From contig NZ_BMKD01000001.1 in NCBI RefSeq assembly GCF_014643835.1, positions 372,001 through 436,000 of the forward strand: DNA of 64,000 nt. Reading direction: 5' to 3'. Within the stretch, counting starts at the first letter, position 1; each line of letters begins with the position of its first letter. Under the pieces are notes generated by a model. The model was not told where the DNA came from. It made no database searches and worked only from the letters and a program-made list of their open reading frames with translations. Origin of the DNA: Mucilaginibacter rubeus (lineage in GTDB: Bacteria > Bacteroidota > Bacteroidia > Sphingobacteriales > Sphingobacteriaceae). Both the position numbers and the translations under genes were made by a program. Shown one piece after another: positions 8,129-17,040 of this stretch.

Positions 8129-9282
8129 GCTGCTGGCAGGGCTGGATAGGGTATAGGAAAAACGGCATCCGGCTTGTATCGTTTTATTTCGGTTATCAAA
8201 CCAGGGATATCGCCCATCACGTATTTGAAATGATTGCCGGTAAAAACCTTGCTGTAATTTTGGTTAATGATACCGGTAAGCTGGTGGTAAAGCGACTCAT
8301 CAAACAGCAAAATCACGCCCTTATGCATCACCAGTAAAATATCATTGGGTGTTATATCATAAAAAGCCTGCAAACCGGCTTTGTCTTTTGCTTTAGCTAT
8401 TATAATATCCGCATCAAATCCGTTGATAATGCTGCCACTATTTAGTTTCCAGATTTGGGCAGGGGATGAAGTAAGAGAGCTGTACAATTCATCATCATTA
8501 AGCATTTGGGTTTTACGCGCAAGGCGAATGTGATGCCAGATGTCCCAATGCCCGGTAAGTGTGCTGTCTGTGCCAAATAAAATCGTTGTTTTGCTTTTTA
8601 GCTCATCAATGGCCGCTGTTTTATTAAGCAGAAAATAGTTTGATTCGGGGCACCAAACCACGGCTTCGAAATGTTTGGCTTGTTGAGGATCCATAGCTAC
8701 TCCATGGATCCCGATGAGCTTACGCTTAAGGATATTCCATTTAATTAGTTCATCTATTTCGGTATGGGCGATATCGTTTGTGCCCTCGCCTGTATGGATC
8801 ACAGCCGGTTTATTTATTTTAAGCGGGTTATTGAGCCGTTTTTTCCAGTTTTTTTCAAAGCGGACAGAATGGATGCTCTGGCAATTATCAAATATGGTGA
8901 TGAGAGGATCATTTATGGTAGCTTTTTCGCCATGGTTTACTACTGTAGTAATGCCGCAAAGCAGGTTTTTATAAACACCCCAGCGCTCGCGCAGGGCAAT
9001 AGGGATTTTTAGCACAGATGCAATCTCATCAGCGTAAACGCGGTGAATGTGTTTTCCCCATTCGGTATAACTTTCATAGGTTTTATTGCCAAGCTGCGGA
9101 AAAAGATTGAAATCAAGATGGTCATGCGAGTTGATCAGGCCCGGAAAGGCAATGGCATCCACAAAGGTCAGCTGTTCGCGGTCATCAGTATGTGAAGGGG
9201 AAACCTGTTTTATTTTACCCTCACTTATACTTATGCTTACCACGGCATCATTTCCCGGTATCATCACATTATTCAGTACCAT
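8125..9282 (-). CDS. Amidohydrolase-superfamily metal-dependent hydrolase
   Basis: A TIM-barrel amidohydrolase of 385 residues with the metal-binding set H53-x-H55 (NSHDHLDFN), H163 (VIHTGEGTND), H193 (GIHGVAMD) and D239 (FGTDSTLTG). The pattern is closest to the chlorohydrolase/cytosine-deaminase-like branch, which deaminates or hydrolyses ring compounds, but the substrate is not readable. The lack of a signal peptide indicates a cytoplasmic enzyme. It overlaps the upstream methyltransferase by 14 bases and the downstream 36-residue peptide by 4. An amidohydrolase within a glycan/radical-SAM block is unusual and points to a small-molecule or tailoring step. Confidence 0.85.
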   Translation of the reverse strand: MVLNNVMIPGNDAVVSISISEGKIKQVSPSHTDDREQLTFVDAIAFPGLINSHDHLDFNLFPQLGNKTYESYTEWGKHIHRVYADEIASVLKIPIALRERWGVYKNLLCGITTVVNHGEKATINDPLITIFDNCQSIHSVRFEKNWKKRLNNPLKINKPAVIHTGEGTNDIAHTEIDELIKWNILKRKLIGIHGVAMDPQQAKHFEAVVWCPESNYFLLNKTAAIDELKSKTTILFGTDSTLTGHWDIWHHIRLARKTQMLNDDELYSSLTSSPAQIWKLNSGSIINGFDADIIIAKAKDKAGLQAFYDITPNDILLVMHKGVILLFDESLYHQLTGIINQNYSKVFTGNHFKYVMGDIPGLITEIKRYKPDAVFPIPYPALPAA

Positions 9283-10021
9283 CAGTTCTCCTCAAGTGCA
9301 GCCCGTAAATAATGGGAAAGCCTTTATACTTATCATAAACATGAAGCGCGTTTTTATTGGCGTAATAATGCTTCATGGTTTCATCTATTTTAATTTCTTC
9401 TTCGGCAACCAGTATAAAGCTATTGTTCAGCAGCGCATCTTTAATAGTATTTACGGGGTGCACATAGTTTTCGACAGCTATAAAACTGCTGCCATGTTTA
9501 AATGTCCGCTTGCCGCCATTTGCCAGTGTCTGCGGATGGAAATCGGTAATGATGATGTCGCCGGTCGGTTTTAGGATCCGCATCCAGGCCTGCAAGGCAA
9601 CTTCAATATTTTTGATGTGCGCAACGGTAAGGGTTGAAACTATGGTGTCAAAACTCCCCGATGGCATGTCACCGAACAGGTCGTCGGTAATTCGGTAAAT
9701 ATTTGCCGATAGAAACTTTCGCTGTAAACGGGCCAGCATTCCGGCAGATGTGTCAAAGCCTGTTAACCGCCCCGGATTTAGCGCAAATATTTTTTCCCAA
9801 TGCCTGCCGGTACCGCAGCCAATATCGGCCACGTTTTTACCGGTGATAACTGTATCCGTAACCAGGCGGGGAAACAAAACTTCATCCAAATCGAGCATGA
9901 GGTTACCTGGCTGCGCATCATAATGCTCGGCCCAGATATCGTAGGCATCCACCGAGTTTTTCTCTATGATATCGGGCGGGAAAAAGCGCTGCTTAATATA
10001 ATTTTTTACAGTTTGGATCAC
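9269..10021 (-). CDS. Class I SAM-dependent methyltransferase
   Basis: 250 residues with the Rossmann methyltransferase motifs: motif I VADIGCGTGRHWEKIF (about residue 62), the acidic residue after strand 2 in LTGFDTSAGML, and motif IV/post-IV in FDTIVSTLTVAHI and LKPTGDIIITDFHP. It resembles the UbiE/Methyltransf_11 group that act on small molecules. The start codon is GTG (10021); no nearby ATG is in frame. It is the first gene of the operon with the amidohydrolase, the 36-residue peptide and a glycosyltransferase, and it is divergent from the radical-SAM genes. Substrate unknown. Confidence 0.85.
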   Translation of the reverse strand: MIQTVKNYIKQRFFPPDIIEKNSVDAYDIWAEHYDAQPGNLMLDLDEVLFPRLVTDTVITGKNVADIGCGTGRHWEKIFALNPGRLTGFDTSAGMLARLQRKFLSANIYRITDDLFGDMPSGSFDTIVSTLTVAHIKNIEVALQAWMRILKPTGDIIITDFHPQTLANGGKRTFKHGSSFIAVENYVHPVNTIKDALLNNSFILVAEEEIKIDETMKHYYANKNALHVYDKYKGFPIIYGLHLRRTDGTE

Positions 10022-10331
10022 AATTGCGGGATATTAGTAACATCTTATATCAGCAAATACGGCCGTTAAATAATAATGGTTGCCAGCTATTTTATTTATA
10101 AAGGCAGGCAACCTGTGTGAAAGCCAGGGCGTATTTATTAGTGTGAAAGTGATAGTGTAGAAGCTCAGATTAATTGTTGAATGGGCAATCCCCCTCATTT
10201 GTGATTGGGTATGGCAGTTGGTTTTATTTTGTGTGCAGACTTTGTAATGGCAGGGGTGCTTTACAGGTTGCTTAAACTAAAAGATAAACCCATTGCCGGG
10301 GGGATTGAAAGCAAAGTATTGATACTAACAG
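10022..10331. other. Divergent intergenic region of the methyltransferase and radical-SAM operons
   Basis: 310 bases that must carry the promoters of both operons. No convincing TAnnTTTG box, hairpin or repeat was found. One 47-codon frame (10211-10354, ATG to TAA) overlaps the start of the radical-SAM gene by 23 bases; its product would have a short hydrophobic start and no recognisable motif, and it is not called as a gene. Confidence 0.5.
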
Positions 10332-11834
10332 ATGAACAAGATATTATTATTTAACCCGCGTAGTGCAAATAACAAGTATCGCATACCTAATTCGATACTA
10401 AATATAGCGGCTTCAGTTGATGGAAAATATGACTGGGTAATTGTTGACGGCAATTGTGAGCATGACCCTATGATTAAGATAGATAGCTATTTAAGCACCG
10501 GCGAGTTTAAATACTTTGGGTTTACAGTTATGCCCGGTCCGCAGTTAAAACAGGCTATTACTGCGGCAAAAACTATAAAGCAAAGATATCCCAATACCAA
10601 AATGATCTGGGGCGGGTATTTTCCATCAAATCAGCCTAACGCGGTTTTATATTCCGGTTATGTCGATTTTATTATCAACGGGCCTGGTGATCACGCTTTC
10701 CCCGCCTTGATTGATGCCCTGGAGAAAAACGAACCTTATGAGTTTATCCGCAACCTCATCTATAAAGCAACCGATGGTAAGATTATCAAAACCGCTAAGG
10801 AGGACCTTTTAGACCAGGATAATCTGCCGCCTTTACCATATGATAAGCTGAACACTTTTTATCCCATTACCAAGTTTTTGGGTAAAACCTATCTGGGCGA
10901 AAAAACAATGGCCTATCACTCCAGTATCGGCTGCCCCTTCACCTGCTCCTTTTGTGCTGTAGTGCCGATATATGAGGCAAGGTGGAAGGCAAAATCAGCT
11001 CAGAATGTTTACAAGGATGTAAAATATATTAAAGATAAATGGGGTGCAGATGCCATTGAGTTTCATGATAACAACTTTTTTGTATCAGAAAAGCGCGCGG
11101 TTGAGTTTGCCCGTTTAATCAAACCCGAAAACATGACCTGGTGGGGTATGGCCCGTATCGATACCATGTCGAAATTTAAAGATTCATCCCTCGCTGCAAT
11201 CCGCGAATCAGGATGTAAGATCATCTTTTTCGGAGCCGAAAGTGGTAACAATGCCATTTTAGAACAGATGGATAAGGGCGGAACGCAAACAGGCGACCAG
11301 ATCATTGAGTTTGCCGAACGTCTTAAAAAGTTTGACATCATACCCGAATATTCTTTTGTATTAGGCACTCCGGCGCCAACCCAGGAACAGGTTCAGTCGC
11401 AAATTGATTTTGAAATAGACTTTATAAAAAAGGTAAAGGCTGTTAACCCTAAAACCGAGATCGTGATTTATACCTACAGTCCTGTGCCTACGGAAGGGTC
11501 AGAATTGTTTAAGCAGGTAATGAAAAGCGGCTTCCGTTTTCCCGAAACACTGGAGGACTGGATAAGCCCGGCATGGGAAGCCTTTGATCTTCGTAAAAAT
11601 CCGCTCACGCCATGGCTTACACCGGAAATGATCGATAAGATCAGGAATTTTGAAACGGTGCTGAACGGGGTGTATCCAACGGTAACGGATATCAGGCTCA
11701 ATATGATTAAACGTATGGCCATTAAACTGGTAGCTACCATGCGCTATAAGGCGAGCATGTACCATTATCCTTATGAAATAAAGTTGCTACAAAAGGTTTG
11801 GCGTTACAGGCAACCCGAAATACAGGGATTTTAA
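10332..11834 (+). CDS. B12-binding-domain-type radical SAM protein
   Basis: 500 residues. The N-terminal 170 residues look like the Rossmann-type cobalamin-binding domain (MNKILLFNPR start, MIWGGYFPSNQPN, NGPGDHAFPAL), but the classic DxHxxG cobalamin-ligand motif is not seen. The radical-SAM core follows with CPFTCSFC (C201, C205, C208) binding the 4Fe-4S cluster, and FFGAESGN as the SAM-contacting GGE-like/ESGN strand. Family members methylate unactivated carbons or rearrange carbon skeletons in lipids, peptides and antibiotics. It is three bases upstream of a second radical-SAM gene. The reaction cannot be named. Confidence 0.85.
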   Translation: MNKILLFNPRSANNKYRIPNSILNIAASVDGKYDWVIVDGNCEHDPMIKIDSYLSTGEFKYFGFTVMPGPQLKQAITAAKTIKQRYPNTKMIWGGYFPSNQPNAVLYSGYVDFIINGPGDHAFPALIDALEKNEPYEFIRNLIYKATDGKIIKTAKEDLLDQDNLPPLPYDKLNTFYPITKFLGKTYLGEKTMAYHSSIGCPFTCSFCAVVPIYEARWKAKSAQNVYKDVKYIKDKWGADAIEFHDNNFFVSEKRAVEFARLIKPENMTWWGMARIDTMSKFKDSSLAAIRESGCKIIFFGAESGNNAILEQMDKGGTQTGDQIIEFAERLKKFDIIPEYSFVLGTPAPTQEQVQSQIDFEIDFIKKVKAVNPKTEIVIYTYSPVPTEGSELFKQVMKSGFRFPETLEDWISPAWEAFDLRKNPLTPWLTPEMIDKIRNFETVLNGVYPTVTDIRLNMIKRMAIKLVATMRYKASMYHYPYEIKLLQKVWRYRQPEIQGF

Positions 11835-11837
11835 TTT

Positions 11838-12890
11838 ATGCAGATGACAGGCCAATCGTTATATCATACCTTTCAGCGTCTCCGCACATTGCAAACGCAC
11901 CGCGTCGCTGCGCTACCCATCGTGATTTTGATGCCGCACAGTGCCTGCAACTGCCGTTGCGTAATGTGCGATATCTGGAAGGATAATAAAAACCTGAAGC
12001 AGCTTACCGAAGCAGATATAACTGATCTGTTAGGCGCTTTACGAAAGTTTGGTACAAAGCAGGTATTGATGTCGGGTGGGGAGGCGTTGCTGAATGCCAA
12101 TTTTTTCAGGCTTTGCGAAATTTTGCGTGCTGAAAAGATCAAGGTTACGCTGCTGTCGACAGGTTTGTCTATCAAGAAAAACGCGTTCGATATTTTAAGA
12201 CGGATTGATGATTTGATTGTTTCTTTAGATGGCGATGAACTTTTACATGATGCCATCCGAAATGTTCCAGGGGCATTCAATAAATTGAAGGAGGGAGTGG
12301 AGTACATTAAATCTCTCGAACCCCAATACCGCATTACAGCCCGTACCGTAATTCACCGTTTAAATTTCAGGAATTGGCCGGCCATTATTGAAGCGGCAAG
12401 GCAAATGGGTATTGACCAGGTGAGCTTTTTACCTGCCGATGTGAGCAGCCATGCCTTTAACCGCCAAACTGCATGGGCCGAGCCTCGGCAACATGAGATA
12501 CTACCGACTGAAAATGAACTTGCCGAATTTCAGGAAATGACAAACCAGGTGTTGGCTAATAAAAGCGATTTTGCCAACAGGTTCATTGCCGAATCTCCGG
12601 CTAAGATCCGGGATATTTATGGTTATTATGCTGCTTTTTATGGCCATAATGCATTCCCGTTTAAAAAGTGTAATGCACCATGGGTGTCGGCAGTGATTGA
12701 GGCTGATGGCGCGGTAAGGCCTTGCTTTTTTCATGAGGCGATAGGTAACATCAGGGATAATTCATTAAATGATATTTTGAACAGCAAAGAGGCGATCAAT
12801 TTTCGCAAAACACTGGATATGGCTAATGACCCTACCTGTGTTAAATGTGTATGCTCGCTTAATTTATCACCGCTGGCGAGGTTGGATTGA
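11838..12890 (+). CDS. Radical SAM protein with SPASM-like C-terminal cluster domain
   Basis: 350 residues. CxxxCxxC at C37, C41, C44 (CNCRCVMC) binds the radical-SAM cluster; LMSGGEALL is the GGE motif and IDDLIVSLDG the next barrel strand. The C-terminus has a Cys cluster (KKCNAPWVSAVIEADGAVRP..., then PCFF, then CVKCVC), matching a SPASM or twitch auxiliary-cluster domain. Such enzymes often modify peptides or proteins, but Bacteroidota also use them in polysaccharide loci for unknown steps. The start follows the previous stop by three bases. The close spacing implies cotranscription with 10332-11834. Confidence 0.85.
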   Translation: MQMTGQSLYHTFQRLRTLQTHRVAALPIVILMPHSACNCRCVMCDIWKDNKNLKQLTEADITDLLGALRKFGTKQVLMSGGEALLNANFFRLCEILRAEKIKVTLLSTGLSIKKNAFDILRRIDDLIVSLDGDELLHDAIRNVPGAFNKLKEGVEYIKSLEPQYRITARTVIHRLNFRNWPAIIEAARQMGIDQVSFLPADVSSHAFNRQTAWAEPRQHEILPTENELAEFQEMTNQVLANKSDFANRFIAESPAKIRDIYGYYAAFYGHNAFPFKKCNAPWVSAVIEADGAVRPCFFHEAIGNIRDNSLNDILNSKEAINFRKTLDMANDPTCVKCVCSLNLSPLARLD

Positions 12891-12924
12891 TAAATAGAAA
12901 TTATAACAGCACGGGATTTGTGCG

Positions 12925-13035
12925 ATTCCCTCTTGAGAGGGATGTAGGGGGGGCGTTTCTTTCAAGATTGCTCGCATGCGGAATAACACACCCTGCAATT
13001 ACACAGCCTCACGCGCCCCCTCTCAAGAGGGGAAT
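12925..13035. repeat. Inverted dispersed repeat with CTCTTGAGAGG core
   Basis: The left arm (12925-12955) and right arm (13011-13035) are imperfect inverted copies, each containing a short palindrome (CCCTCTTGAGAGGG and CCCCTCTCAAGAGGGG). It fills most of the 166-base gap between two radical-SAM genes. The arms resemble small REP/MITE-like elements frequent between Bacteroidota genes. It could form a large hairpin in the transcript and attenuate the downstream genes. Confidence 0.6.
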
Positions 13036-13056
13036 GAAATCAGGTCTTTAAACACG

Positions 13057-14520
13057 ATGAACAATATACTGTTTACACATTCTTACTTTTTACGGTTCGA
13101 CCCAAAGCAATGGGGCATAGGGCAACCTTATGCGCCGCTGGGTACTATATACGCTGCTGCGCTGATGCGGGAGCGCGGTTACCGGGTAAGCCTGTTTGAT
13201 ACCATGTTTGTGAGCAATCCTGACGGGGTGATAGCCGCTATTGAGTTGAATAAACCGGATTTTTTTGTGGTTTATGATGATGGGTTCAACTACCTGACCA
13301 AAATGTGCCTCACCAATATGCGCGAGGCTGCATTTAAAATGTGCAAGCTGGCTAAGGAACGTGGCTGTACAGTTATCGTTTCCAGCTCAGATTCAACCGA
13401 CAGGTATGCAGCATATCTTGCCGAAGGAGCTGATTTTGTGATATTGGGTGAAGCCGAACAAACGCTGACAGAACTTACTGACCATATCCGAAGTGGCAAT
13501 ACTGATCATTTTGAGATAAAAGGATTAGCTTACACGAGCGGCAGCGAGATTATTAAAACACCCGGCCGCGCGGTAATGAAGAAACTGGATAGTTTGCCAA
13601 TGCCCGCCTGGGATTTGGTGAATATGGATACCTACCGGGATATGTGGATGAAGAATGCAGGCTATTTTTCAATTAATGTGGTAACCACCCGCGGTTGTCC
13701 GTTCAAGTGTAACTGGTGCGCCAAGCCTATTTATGGCAACCGGTATAATTCTCACAGTCCGCAGTATATTGTTAATGAGCTTAAAATGCTTAAGGAGCGG
13801 TGCCAGATGGATCATATCTGGTTTTGTGATGATATTTTTGGGTTGAAACCCGGCTGGGTGCAGGAATTTGCCAAACTGCTGGCACAGGAGGGAATTAAGG
13901 TCCGTTTCAAGATCCAGTCGCGGGCCGATTTATTGGCAGAGGAAGAAGCTGTAGCAGCCCTGGCCGCCGCCGGTTGTGAAAACGTGTGGATAGGGGCCGA
14001 AAGCGGATCGCAGAAGGTACTGGACGCCATGGATAAGGGTATCACTATCGATCAGATCCATACGGCTACGCACCTCATGAAAGCGCATGGCATTAAGCCA
14101 TCGTTCTTTATCCAGTTTGGCTACCCCGAAGAAACGCGGGATGATATTACGCTTACCATAGATATGATTAACCGGTTGCTGCCATTTGAGATTGGTATTT
14201 CGGTATCCTATCCGTTGCCGGGTACCGGTTTTTACGAGCGCGTTAAAACCGAGTTGAAAAAGAAAACCAACTGGACAGACTCCGACGAGATGGCGCTGAT
14301 GTTTAAAAACACCTACCCGCCTTTTTACTACAAGCAATTACATAAATATGTACACCGCAACTATCACAAGCACCTGGCTAAAAACAGCTTCCAAAAACTG
14401 CTAAAAGATCCGTTTGGGAGTTCGGTAAAAAATATCAGGAAAGCGTTATCGGTGTTTTATTATGCGCCGCTTACTTATCTTGAAAAGTTGAAGCTGGAAA
14501 AATTTGAAAAGGCAATATGA
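13057..14520 (+). CDS. B12-binding-domain radical SAM protein
   Basis: 487 residues from the ATG at 13057; an upstream ATG at 12976 is in frame but would add residues encoded by the inverted repeat, so it is not used. The N-terminal cobalamin-binding-like domain has the typical PYAPLGTIYAAALMRERGY and ILGEAEQTLTEL. The radical-SAM core has GCPFKCNWC (C214, C218, C221), VWIGAESGSQKVLDAMDKG and FIQFGYPEET. This architecture is shared with BchE/HpnJ-type and many glycan- or lipid-locus enzymes. The stop overlaps the methyltransferase start (ATGA), which makes a coupled rSAM-methyltransferase pair. Specific reaction unknown. Confidence 0.85.
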   Translation: MNNILFTHSYFLRFDPKQWGIGQPYAPLGTIYAAALMRERGYRVSLFDTMFVSNPDGVIAAIELNKPDFFVVYDDGFNYLTKMCLTNMREAAFKMCKLAKERGCTVIVSSSDSTDRYAAYLAEGADFVILGEAEQTLTELTDHIRSGNTDHFEIKGLAYTSGSEIIKTPGRAVMKKLDSLPMPAWDLVNMDTYRDMWMKNAGYFSINVVTTRGCPFKCNWCAKPIYGNRYNSHSPQYIVNELKMLKERCQMDHIWFCDDIFGLKPGWVQEFAKLLAQEGIKVRFKIQSRADLLAEEEAVAALAAAGCENVWIGAESGSQKVLDAMDKGITIDQIHTATHLMKAHGIKPSFFIQFGYPEETRDDITLTIDMINRLLPFEIGISVSYPLPGTGFYERVKTELKKKTNWTDSDEMALMFKNTYPPFYYKQLHKYVHRNYHKHLAKNSFQKLLKDPFGSSVKNIRKALSVFYYAPLTYLEKLKLEKFEKAI

Positions 14521-15338
14521 CCGGCACCGCATCACCTATAAACGAACAATTTGCCGAGGCTGCATTCAGTAACCAGTCGGTAGTTTTTGATGAGCTGTAC
14601 TCAGGCGACACGATAATTGCGTACAAGCGCAAACGCGTGCGTGATCATATCCTGCAATACCTGAAGCCTGGAAGCAACATCCTTGAACTGAATAGTGGTA
14701 CCGGTGAAGATGCGCTGTTTTTTGCACAAAAAGGATTTAAAGTACATGCTACCGATATTTCAAAAGGGATGCAGCAGCAACTACGCGAAAAGGTGGTAAA
14801 GTATGATATGCAGCATGCCGTAAGCAATGAGCTTTGTTCATATACGCAGCTTGAACAGCTAAACAATAAAGGCCCTTATGATCTGATCTTTTCCAACTTT
14901 GCAGGCCTCAATTGTACCGGCGAACTGGAAAAAGTATTGAGCTCATTTGCCGGGCTACTAAATCCGGGAGGCACGGTGACCCTGGTGGCGCTGCCCAAAT
15001 TCTGCCTCTGGGAAACTTTACTGGTATTTAAAGGGAAATTTAAAACTGCTTTTCGCCGGTTTTTTAGCAGTAATGGCCGCAAGGCGCATGTTGAAGGTGT
15101 ATACTTTGATTGTTTCTATTACAACCCATCCTACATTAAAAAACGTTTAAAATCCGACTTTAAAGTATTGGATGTTGAGGGCTTGTGTACCATCGTGCCG
15201 CCATCATATATTGAAGGCTTTGCCGAAAAACATCCGCGTGCCTATAAAACACTTGCCCGTTGGGAGAACAGGTTGAAGGCCACCTGGCCGTTTAAGTACG
15301 TGGGCGATTATTATATTATTTCGCTGAGGAAAATGTAA
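14517..15338 (+). CDS. Class I SAM-dependent methyltransferase
   Basis: 273 residues with motif I ILELNSGTGEDALFFAQKG (near residue 55), the acidic residue in VHATDISKGM, and the post-motif LIFSNFAGLNC and LNPGGTVTLVALP segments of Methyltransf_11/25 enzymes. It overlaps the preceding radical-SAM gene by four bases. With the methyltransferase at 9269-10021 it makes two methyltransferases flanking three radical-SAM genes. After it comes a 680-base repeat-rich gap, so it probably ends the operon. Confidence 0.85.
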   Translation: MTGTASPINEQFAEAAFSNQSVVFDELYSGDTIIAYKRKRVRDHILQYLKPGSNILELNSGTGEDALFFAQKGFKVHATDISKGMQQQLREKVVKYDMQHAVSNELCSYTQLEQLNNKGPYDLIFSNFAGLNCTGELEKVLSSFAGLLNPGGTVTLVALPKFCLWETLLVFKGKFKTAFRRFFSSNGRKAHVEGVYFDCFYYNPSYIKKRLKSDFKVLDVEGLCTIVPPSYIEGFAEKHPRAYKTLARWENRLKATWPFKYVGDYYIISLRKM

Positions 15339-16016
15339 TTGAGAACGTCATGCTGAGTTTTGGAATCCAGCGGACTGTGAAGGGCTAATGACAAAAAGAT
15401 GTGGTCACCCTGAGCTTGTCGAAGGGTCGCGCGCAGAGGCCTTGCCCGCCATGCTTCGACTGGCTACCCATGACAAGATAAAAAATGTGGTTTTTCGCAG
15501 CAGATCAGCTTCGGGTGAAAACGAACAGAACGATGCTGGGCGGTGCGGCTGCAGGGGCATAGCAAGTTTTTGCAGAAGCGGAGGCATTGCGTGCGAATCG
15601 GGGCAAAATAATTGCAGCCCGTGGTTCTGTTCGTTTTGCAGGGTGAAGGCCGCGCCGATGGCTACGGGGCCAGGTTGTGCGCAAAGAAGCCTCTCTGCTG
15701 CAAGCCTTTTTGGTTACTTTTGTGGCGACAAAAGTAACTGGCCCCGCGCGGCAAGAGCGCGACGATGTAAGTCAAATACTAATGAAGCCCGTTACCAGCC
15801 TGTCGGGGATTGCTTCATTCCTTGAAGCAATGACATGAACGCAGATGTCATTTTACCTTCAGAGGCCACGGGATTTAAATCACTCAGCATGACAGCTGTT
15901 TTAAATTATGCCAAAAGTAACTTGTTTCAGGAACCCATAGAACAGGTATTGTATACAGGGTTTAGACTTAGCATTTTAGGGCCGAAATAATTTCGGTATG
16001 ACGATAAGGAGGAGTT
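15339..16016. repeat. Repeat-rich gene-free region with several dispersed elements
   Basis: 678 bases with no credible gene. It holds a TCACCCTGAGCTTGTCGAAG-type element (15404-15425), the well-known dispersed repeat read in frame as HPELVEG. A perfect 11-bp hairpin, GTTACTTTTGT/ACAAAAGTAAC with a GGCG loop (15713-15738), and GC-rich flanks follow. Further on are GATTGCTTC.../...GAAGCAATGACA-type stretches (about 15810-15840). A 145-codon open frame across this region is composed of these repeats and is rejected as a gene. The region separates the plus-strand radical-SAM block from the minus-strand polysaccharide operon. Confidence 0.65.
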
Positions 16017-16979
16017 TTATTGCGCCATCCGCTCTTCAAATTGCTGTAACAGCATGGAAACTTTAATCCGGTATTTTTCTATCAGTTTAATTTGAAAGTT
16101 CTCGGGAGAGGGCTTGGCAAAATGTTTGCTTGCGGCCATGCTCATTACCGTACCCCGCATATTCAATTTCTTCATTTCAGTTTTCTTGTTCCATCGCCCG
16201 GAGGTGATTTTCATCAATACATTATCCAGCCAATCGCCGAATGGATTATTGAACAGGCTTTCTGCAAATGTTTTATACCACCGCTTTTTTAATGGTTTAG
16301 CAGTAGCGAGGCGCATACATTTGTTAGGCAGGAAACCGGAGGTCCAGGCATTAGATTTATAAAAGCTTTCAAAGGTAAGGTCACCCTCTAATGGGATAAT
16401 AGTTGCTACTTCAATTGCTGTATAAATGTTCTTTTCAACTATCTGCAGTTGGGCCTCATCAATATAGTAGTTCATGCAGTAGTTGTGCTGTTTACCAACC
16501 AAAAAGGTAAGTTTTTTGAACATATGCATAAACGTACGTGCAAGCCAAAGCCTGTTGCGTTCGGTAATGATAAAAAAATCAATGTCCGAATTGTCATCGG
16601 CAAAGTTTTTGGACAAAGAACCTGAAATGCCTATACCACGAACGTAAGGAAACCGGATCAGGAACGCGCCTATTTCTTTAGCTTTATTGATTAGCCCGGC
16701 AGCTTTTTTGTTTCCTTTATTACGCCTCACCGCTATCATATAATCGTTTTTGAGCGAATAAAACCTATCGAAATGAAATACCAGCTTATTGACGATAAGT
16801 TGATCAAGCGCTTCAGTGAAATCATGTCGGCCATACTTGTTTTCCAAAAACAGGAATATCTCGCCGTAGGTTAACGGGTAGTCCCACATGTCAAAATAGG
16901 CAAGGGTAGCTAAAATATTATTCCTGGTATTTAACAATCGTTTATTGTTTTGTTCAACTAAGATGACTGTACTTTTCAC
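16017..16979 (-). CDS. Nucleotidyltransferase-fold protein
   Basis: 320 residues. The centre carries the pol-beta nucleotidyltransferase signature: IGISGSLSKNFADDNSDIDFFII, with G120-S121 and the metal-binding pair D132/D134. This family includes minimal nucleotidyltransferases and antitoxin-like or tailoring enzymes; the flanking helices were not recognised. The start is GTG (16979). It lies 61 bases after the O-antigen-ligase-like gene as the last gene of the minus-strand glycan operon. In Bacteroidota polysaccharide loci such proteins occur repeatedly with unknown role. The family call is good, the substrate unknown. Confidence 0.75.
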   Translation of the reverse strand: MKSTVILVEQNNKRLLNTRNNILATLAYFDMWDYPLTYGEIFLFLENKYGRHDFTEALDQLIVNKLVFHFDRFYSLKNDYMIAVRRNKGNKKAAGLINKAKEIGAFLIRFPYVRGIGISGSLSKNFADDNSDIDFFIITERNRLWLARTFMHMFKKLTFLVGKQHNYCMNYYIDEAQLQIVEKNIYTAIEVATIIPLEGDLTFESFYKSNAWTSGFLPNKCMRLATAKPLKKRWYKTFAESLFNNPFGDWLDNVLMKITSGRWNKKTEMKKLNMRGTVMSMAASKHFAKPSPENFQIKLIEKYRIKVSMLLQQFEERMAQ

Positions 16980-17040
16980 GTCTTTGTATATATAATGATG
17001 ACGTACCCCTTGCAGCTTTGGTTGCCTGTTAATAAACTAA

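Noticed and set aside
12976-13056. Upstream ATG for the third radical-SAM gene
   Set aside because: It would translate part of the inverted repeat; the ATG at 13057 begins the conserved cobalamin-domain strand.
15388-15825. 145-codon open frame on the plus strand
   Set aside because: Made of dispersed repeats; it includes the familiar HPELVEG translation of a repeat, has no domain and atypical composition.
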